The position numbers and the translations under genes were made by a program. 26,240 nucleotides of DNA from DAOTYE01 sp034434915 (lineage in GTDB: Bacteria > Chloroflexota > Dehalococcoidia > Dehalococcoidales > RBG-16-60-22). Numbering within the stretch: position 1 is the first letter of the stretch; the number at the start of each line of letters is the position of its first letter. The notes under the pieces were generated by a model. That model was not told the DNA's origin. It made no database searches and saw only the letters and a program-made list of their open reading frames with translations. Below are positions 22,877 to 26,240 of this stretch, piece by piece. The stretch covers positions 1 to 26,240 of the forward strand of contig DAOTYE010000025.1 in the NCBI GenBank assembly GCA_034434915.1. Direction: 5' to 3'.

Positions 22877-25800
22877 TTGGATGCAGCGGATTTGTTTAAA
22901 GCTCTACTTGGTCGAAGGATCCTACTGGAAAGCCACTTCCCGTATCCGGTTCTGGTAGAGGCGGTAAAACCTTTGGGGAAATTGCTGGCACTACAGGTGC
23001 GTGCAGATGATGGCACAATCAAAGAGACCTTCCTCACCGCCGACGAAATTGAAGGTTTGCTGAAAACGCTAGTGTCAGCTCCACAGCAAGCAGCGCAACT
23101 CGCCTCCGCTCAAGACCTACGCTTGCTCATTGAATCCCACCGTATCGCTTTGGCATATGCGTACGACCCGCTATTTGCCGTAAGCCTTTCCGGTATTCGC
23201 TCCCTGCCGCACCAGATTGAGGCGGTATACGGGAAAATGTTACCTCAGGCTCGTCTGCGATTCCTGCTAGCAGACGACCCCGGTGCTGGCAAAACAATTA
23301 TGACCGGTCTACTCATGAAAGAGCTCAAGATGAGGAACGCTCTGGAGCGGGTCCTTATAATTGTGCCGGCGGCGCTCACCATCCAGTGGCAGGACGAACT
23401 GCTCCGCTTCTTCAATGAGTTTTTCGTTATTATCAACGCCGAAAATGATAAACAGCAACTGGGCAATCTCTGGGAGCGAGAATCCCAGGTACTTACATCC
23501 ATGGATTATGCCAAGCAGGAGGGGGTACGGGAGAAAATCTGGGCCTCAGGTTGGGATTTGATAGTGGTAGACGAAGCTCACAAGTGTTCAGCCTATACCA
23601 AGACCCGCAGCGGCAGGTCGCCGGAAGCCCAGAAGACCAGGCGCTATCAGCTGGTGGAATATTTTTCTTACCAGCCAGCCTTGATGTTACTGTTTCTCAC
23701 AGCCACCCCTCATCAGGGCGATGAGGACCGCTTCGCCCATTTTCTGCATCTACTGGAACCAGACCTCTTCCCGGAGCCGCACAAGCTGGACGGGAGCGGC
23801 AGGGACATCCGACACGCCGTACTGGAACTGGGCAAGGACTCCCCGTGGGTACTGAGGCGTCTAAAAGAGGACCTGAGAGATTTCGATGGCAAGCGCATCT
23901 TCCCGGACAGGCATAGCCGGACAGTAACCTTTACGCTTGGTCCCGAGGAGTACCGCCTGTATCTGCTGGTCAATGATTACCTCAACCGCTTCCTGGTTGG
24001 CGGGAGTGGCTCGAAGAGGCAGAGCATTGCCTTAACCCGGACCGTGTTCCAGCGTCGTCTGGCGAGCTCCACCTATGCCATTTATCGCTCGCTGGAAAGA
24101 CGTTTTAAGCGTCTGCAGGATATCCTGGAAGAATTGGAATCGCTGCCGCAAGAGCAACAACAGCGCCGTTTACTGCGTCTTTCCGGCGTGATTGATGAGG
24201 AGCGGGATGAAGGTGACCTCGATGAGACGGAGCGGGATGCCCTCCTTAATGAAACCACCGCTGCCGAACAGCTATTTCAACTGCAGGAAGAGATTGCCGC
24301 CCTGAGGGAGCTGGTAGCCGAAGCCCGGCAGATATATGAGCACGCTCCCGATAATAAACTGGCAAGTCTGCGCAATATACTGACCGAGGTTGAATTCTCG
24401 GAGTTGAAAGGCGGTCTGGGCAGGCTCCTCATCTTCACCGAGCACCGGGATACCATGGAGTACCTCAGCGGGCATCTCCAGAACTGGGGCTTCCGCGTCT
24501 GCAATATCCACGGCGGTATGAACCCCCACGAGCGCAAGAGAGCCCAGGAAATCTTCCGCACTGAGGCACAAATCTGCGTTGCCACCGAGGCTGCCGGCGA
24601 AGGCATCAATCTACAGTTCTGCCATTTGATGATTAACTATGACCTACCCTGGAACCCCGCTCGTCTGGAACAGAGGATGGGACGTATCCACCGCATCGGG
24701 CAGGAGCGCGATGTTTACGCCTTCAACTTCGTCGCCGAGGAATCGTCTGACGGTAAACCGGTAATTGAGGGTCGGATTCTGAAGTGCCTGCTAGACAAGC
24801 TCGAGCAGATGCGCGCTGCACTCGGCTCCGACCGTGTCTATGATGTCATCGGGCAGGTGCTTGCCCTGCACGAAGTCAATCTCTCCGATATGCTGCGGGA
24901 GGCAATCCTCTACCCCGGCCGATTGAGCGAATATGAGGATAAAATTGAACAACTCAGCCTGGAGAGGCTTCAGGAATATGAAAAGCAGACTGGTATCGCC
25001 CTGGCGAGAGCCTACGTGGATTTCCCTAGGGCTCAGGAAGCCTCCTTCCTTGCCGAAGAGCGGCGCTTGATGCCGGAGTACATCGCCCGCCAGTTTCTGG
25101 CAATGTCAGAAAAGGTGGGACTCAAAATAGAGAGCCGCGCCGACGGTCTCTACCGCATACCGCATGTGCCGCAGGACCTGCGGTCGGAGAGCCTGGAATC
25201 GGTGAGACGCTACGGCCAAGCGGAGACGAGATACAACAAGATAACCTTCCACAAGGAGCACCTGGACAATGACCGTCACCCCGATGCTGTGCTGGTCTCG
25301 CCGGGGCACCCGCTCTATGCGGCGGTAGATGAAAAATTCCGGCGGCGCTACGATGCTCTACAAGGCTCTTACTCTATCTTTGTGGATAGCGAAGCCAAAG
25401 AGCCATATTCCCTGCATTTCTTTGAGGCTGATGTCTGCGGGGATTATCCCAAATCCAATATCGTCCTGCACAGCGAGCTTGTGTGCGTGCGCCAGCAGGG
25501 TGAACAGATGGAGCTGGTAGCGGCAGACATCCTGCATGACCTCGCTCCCTTGGAAAGCTCCCAGAGTCAGCCTCAGATTAATTGGCGCCCGGCGGAGGAG
25601 TTTGTGCGGCTTCAGTACCAGTTGCCCCAGCGCCAGCAAAAGCTGGAAGAGAGGAAAAAGCAGGCACAAATTATCCGCGATTATTTACAGAAGTCCTACG
25701 ATGAGAGAATCTGGGCCTCCCAGCGCCACGCCATGGAACTGCGAGCCCGCTTAGAGATGGGAGAGAAAGAGGTAGCTCTGGCGGTACAGGAGGCAGACCG

Positions 25801-26240
25801 AGAGGTAGAGCAGTTAGAACGCCGCCGTGCTGACTGCCTGGAGCGATTACGGCATATTGAAATCGTGCGCCCCGGTCCCGTCCGCTATCTGGGTAGCTTC
25901 TTTGTAATACCGGCAAGTCAGGTGGGAGACTTGCGGACGCTGGTAGAGGACCCTGAGGCTAAGGCATTAAGTGAGAAGCTGGCGATGCAGGTGGTAATGG
26001 AGTATGAGCGGAGGCGTGGCTGGGAGCCCTTTGATGTTTCACTGGAAAAGGTAGGCTTTGACATCCGTTCCCTCAGCCCGGCAGATAGCCAGACCGGTAG
26101 GCGGGAAATCCGCCGGATTGAAGTAAAAGGACGTAAGAAGGGAGAGCCGGTGCGCCTGACGGAAAACGAGTGGCGCAAGGCGCGGCAGTTGCGGGACTCC
26201 TACTGGCTGTATGTGGTCTGGGAGCCGCAGGTCAAGCCGG
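22877..26240 (+). CDS. SNF2-family helicase with C-terminal DUF3883-like domain (partial, DrmD-like)
   Basis: At least 1121 codons, cut by the right edge. The frame opens with TTG directly after an in-frame TAA and has GGAG (22867-22870) six bases upstream, so TTG 22877 is the likely start. Helicase motifs are intact: Walker A LADDPGAGKT (131-140), Walker B VVDEAHK (230-236), LTATPH (274-279), and the second RecA domain with ATEAAGEGINLQ and RLEQRMGRIHRIGQ (about 565-610). A coiled, charged stretch lies near 915-990. From about residue 1030, MEYERRRGWEPFDVS, IRRIEVKGRKKG and LTENEWRKA match the DUF3883 type. The ADDPGAGKT form is typical of large helicases in defence islands, including DrmD of class 1 DISARM. 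A general DNA-repair helicase is the alternative. Confidence 0.88.
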   Translation, partial: MDAADLFKALLGRRILLESHFPYPVLVEAVKPLGKLLALQVRADDGTIKETFLTADEIEGLLKTLVSAPQQAAQLASAQDLRLLIESHRIALAYAYDPLFAVSLSGIRSLPHQIEAVYGKMLPQARLRFLLADDPGAGKTIMTGLLMKELKMRNALERVLIIVPAALTIQWQDELLRFFNEFFVIINAENDKQQLGNLWERESQVLTSMDYAKQEGVREKIWASGWDLIVVDEAHKCSAYTKTRSGRSPEAQKTRRYQLVEYFSYQPALMLLFLTATPHQGDEDRFAHFLHLLEPDLFPEPHKLDGSGRDIRHAVLELGKDSPWVLRRLKEDLRDFDGKRIFPDRHSRTVTFTLGPEEYRLYLLVNDYLNRFLVGGSGSKRQSIALTRTVFQRRLASSTYAIYRSLERRFKRLQDILEELESLPQEQQQRRLLRLSGVIDEERDEGDLDETERDALLNETTAAEQLFQLQEEIAALRELVAEARQIYEHAPDNKLASLRNILTEVEFSELKGGLGRLLIFTEHRDTMEYLSGHLQNWGFRVCNIHGGMNPHERKRAQEIFRTEAQICVATEAAGEGINLQFCHLMINYDLPWNPARLEQRMGRIHRIGQERDVYAFNFVAEESSDGKPVIEGRILKCLLDKLEQMRAALGSDRVYDVIGQVLALHEVNLSDMLREAILYPGRLSEYEDKIEQLSLERLQEYEKQTGIALARAYVDFPRAQEASFLAEERRLMPEYIARQFLAMSEKVGLKIESRADGLYRIPHVPQDLRSESLESVRRYGQAETRYNKITFHKEHLDNDRHPDAVLVSPGHPLYAAVDEKFRRRYDALQGSYSIFVDSEAKEPYSLHFFEADVCGDYPKSNIVLHSELVCVRQQGEQMELVAADILHDLAPLESSQSQPQINWRPAEEFVRLQYQLPQRQQKLEERKKQAQIIRDYLQKSYDERIWASQRHAMELRARLEMGEKEVALAVQEADREVEQLERRRADCLERLRHIEIVRPGPVRYLGSFFVIPASQVGDLRTLVEDPEAKALSEKLAMQVVMEYERRRGWEPFDVSLEKVGFDIRSLSPADSQTGRREIRRIEVKGRKKGEPVRLTENEWRKARQLRDSYWLYVVWEPQVKP

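Overview
The window reads as a chromosomal segment of an anaerobic bacterium with moderate to high G+C. It carries corrinoid synthesis genes, a ferredoxin-dependent 2-oxoacid oxidoreductase, an oxygen-sensitive dehydratase-like flavoprotein with an Fe-S site, and a membrane-bound selenocysteine formate dehydrogenase. This set fits a Chloroflexota (Dehalococcoidia-like) or similar strict anaerobe. The assignment is inferred from gene content and was not tested by phylogeny.

Region 1 (1-3055, + strand) is a corrinoid block: the end of cobO, then cobB and cobQ, which overlap by ATGA. Region 2 (about 3072-8387, +) starts at a recognisable promoter. It is a tightly coupled operon of four 2-oxoacid:ferredoxin oxidoreductase subunits (gamma, delta, alpha, beta), a 4-hydroxybutyryl-CoA dehydratase-like protein with all four cluster ligands, and an SDR dehydrogenase. 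Region 3 (8415-13936, -) is a formate dehydrogenase operon read from 13.9 kb down: a Tat-exported catalytic subunit with an in-frame UGA for selenocysteine, a four-cluster Fe-S subunit, a cytochrome b subunit and the FdhE maturation factor. Its leader contains a terminator-like hairpin. Region 4 has a B12-binding radical SAM protein of the HpnP-like type (-) and, divergently, a small DUF4870-type membrane protein (+).

Region 5 (16.4-20.6 kb) holds four NAD(P)-dependent oxidoreductases: a D-2-hydroxyacid dehydrogenase (+), and on the - strand an SDR, an L-threonine 3-dehydrogenase-like zinc enzyme and a D-malate/tartrate/isopropylmalate-type decarboxylating dehydrogenase. They look like a hydroxyacid or amino-acid catabolic module whose substrate cannot be named from sequence.

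Region 6 (20.6-22.9 kb) is nearly gene-free and looks like an island boundary. It contains a tRNA-like 3' half, a small helix-turn-helix ORF that is probably a remnant, and several unusual repeat families. Region 7 (22877 to the end, +) is a large SNF2-type helicase with a C-terminal DUF3883-like domain, started from TTG behind a good promoter and cut by the window edge. This protein type occurs in phage-defence loci such as class 1 DISARM, so the sequence just beyond the window is the place to look for a defence system.
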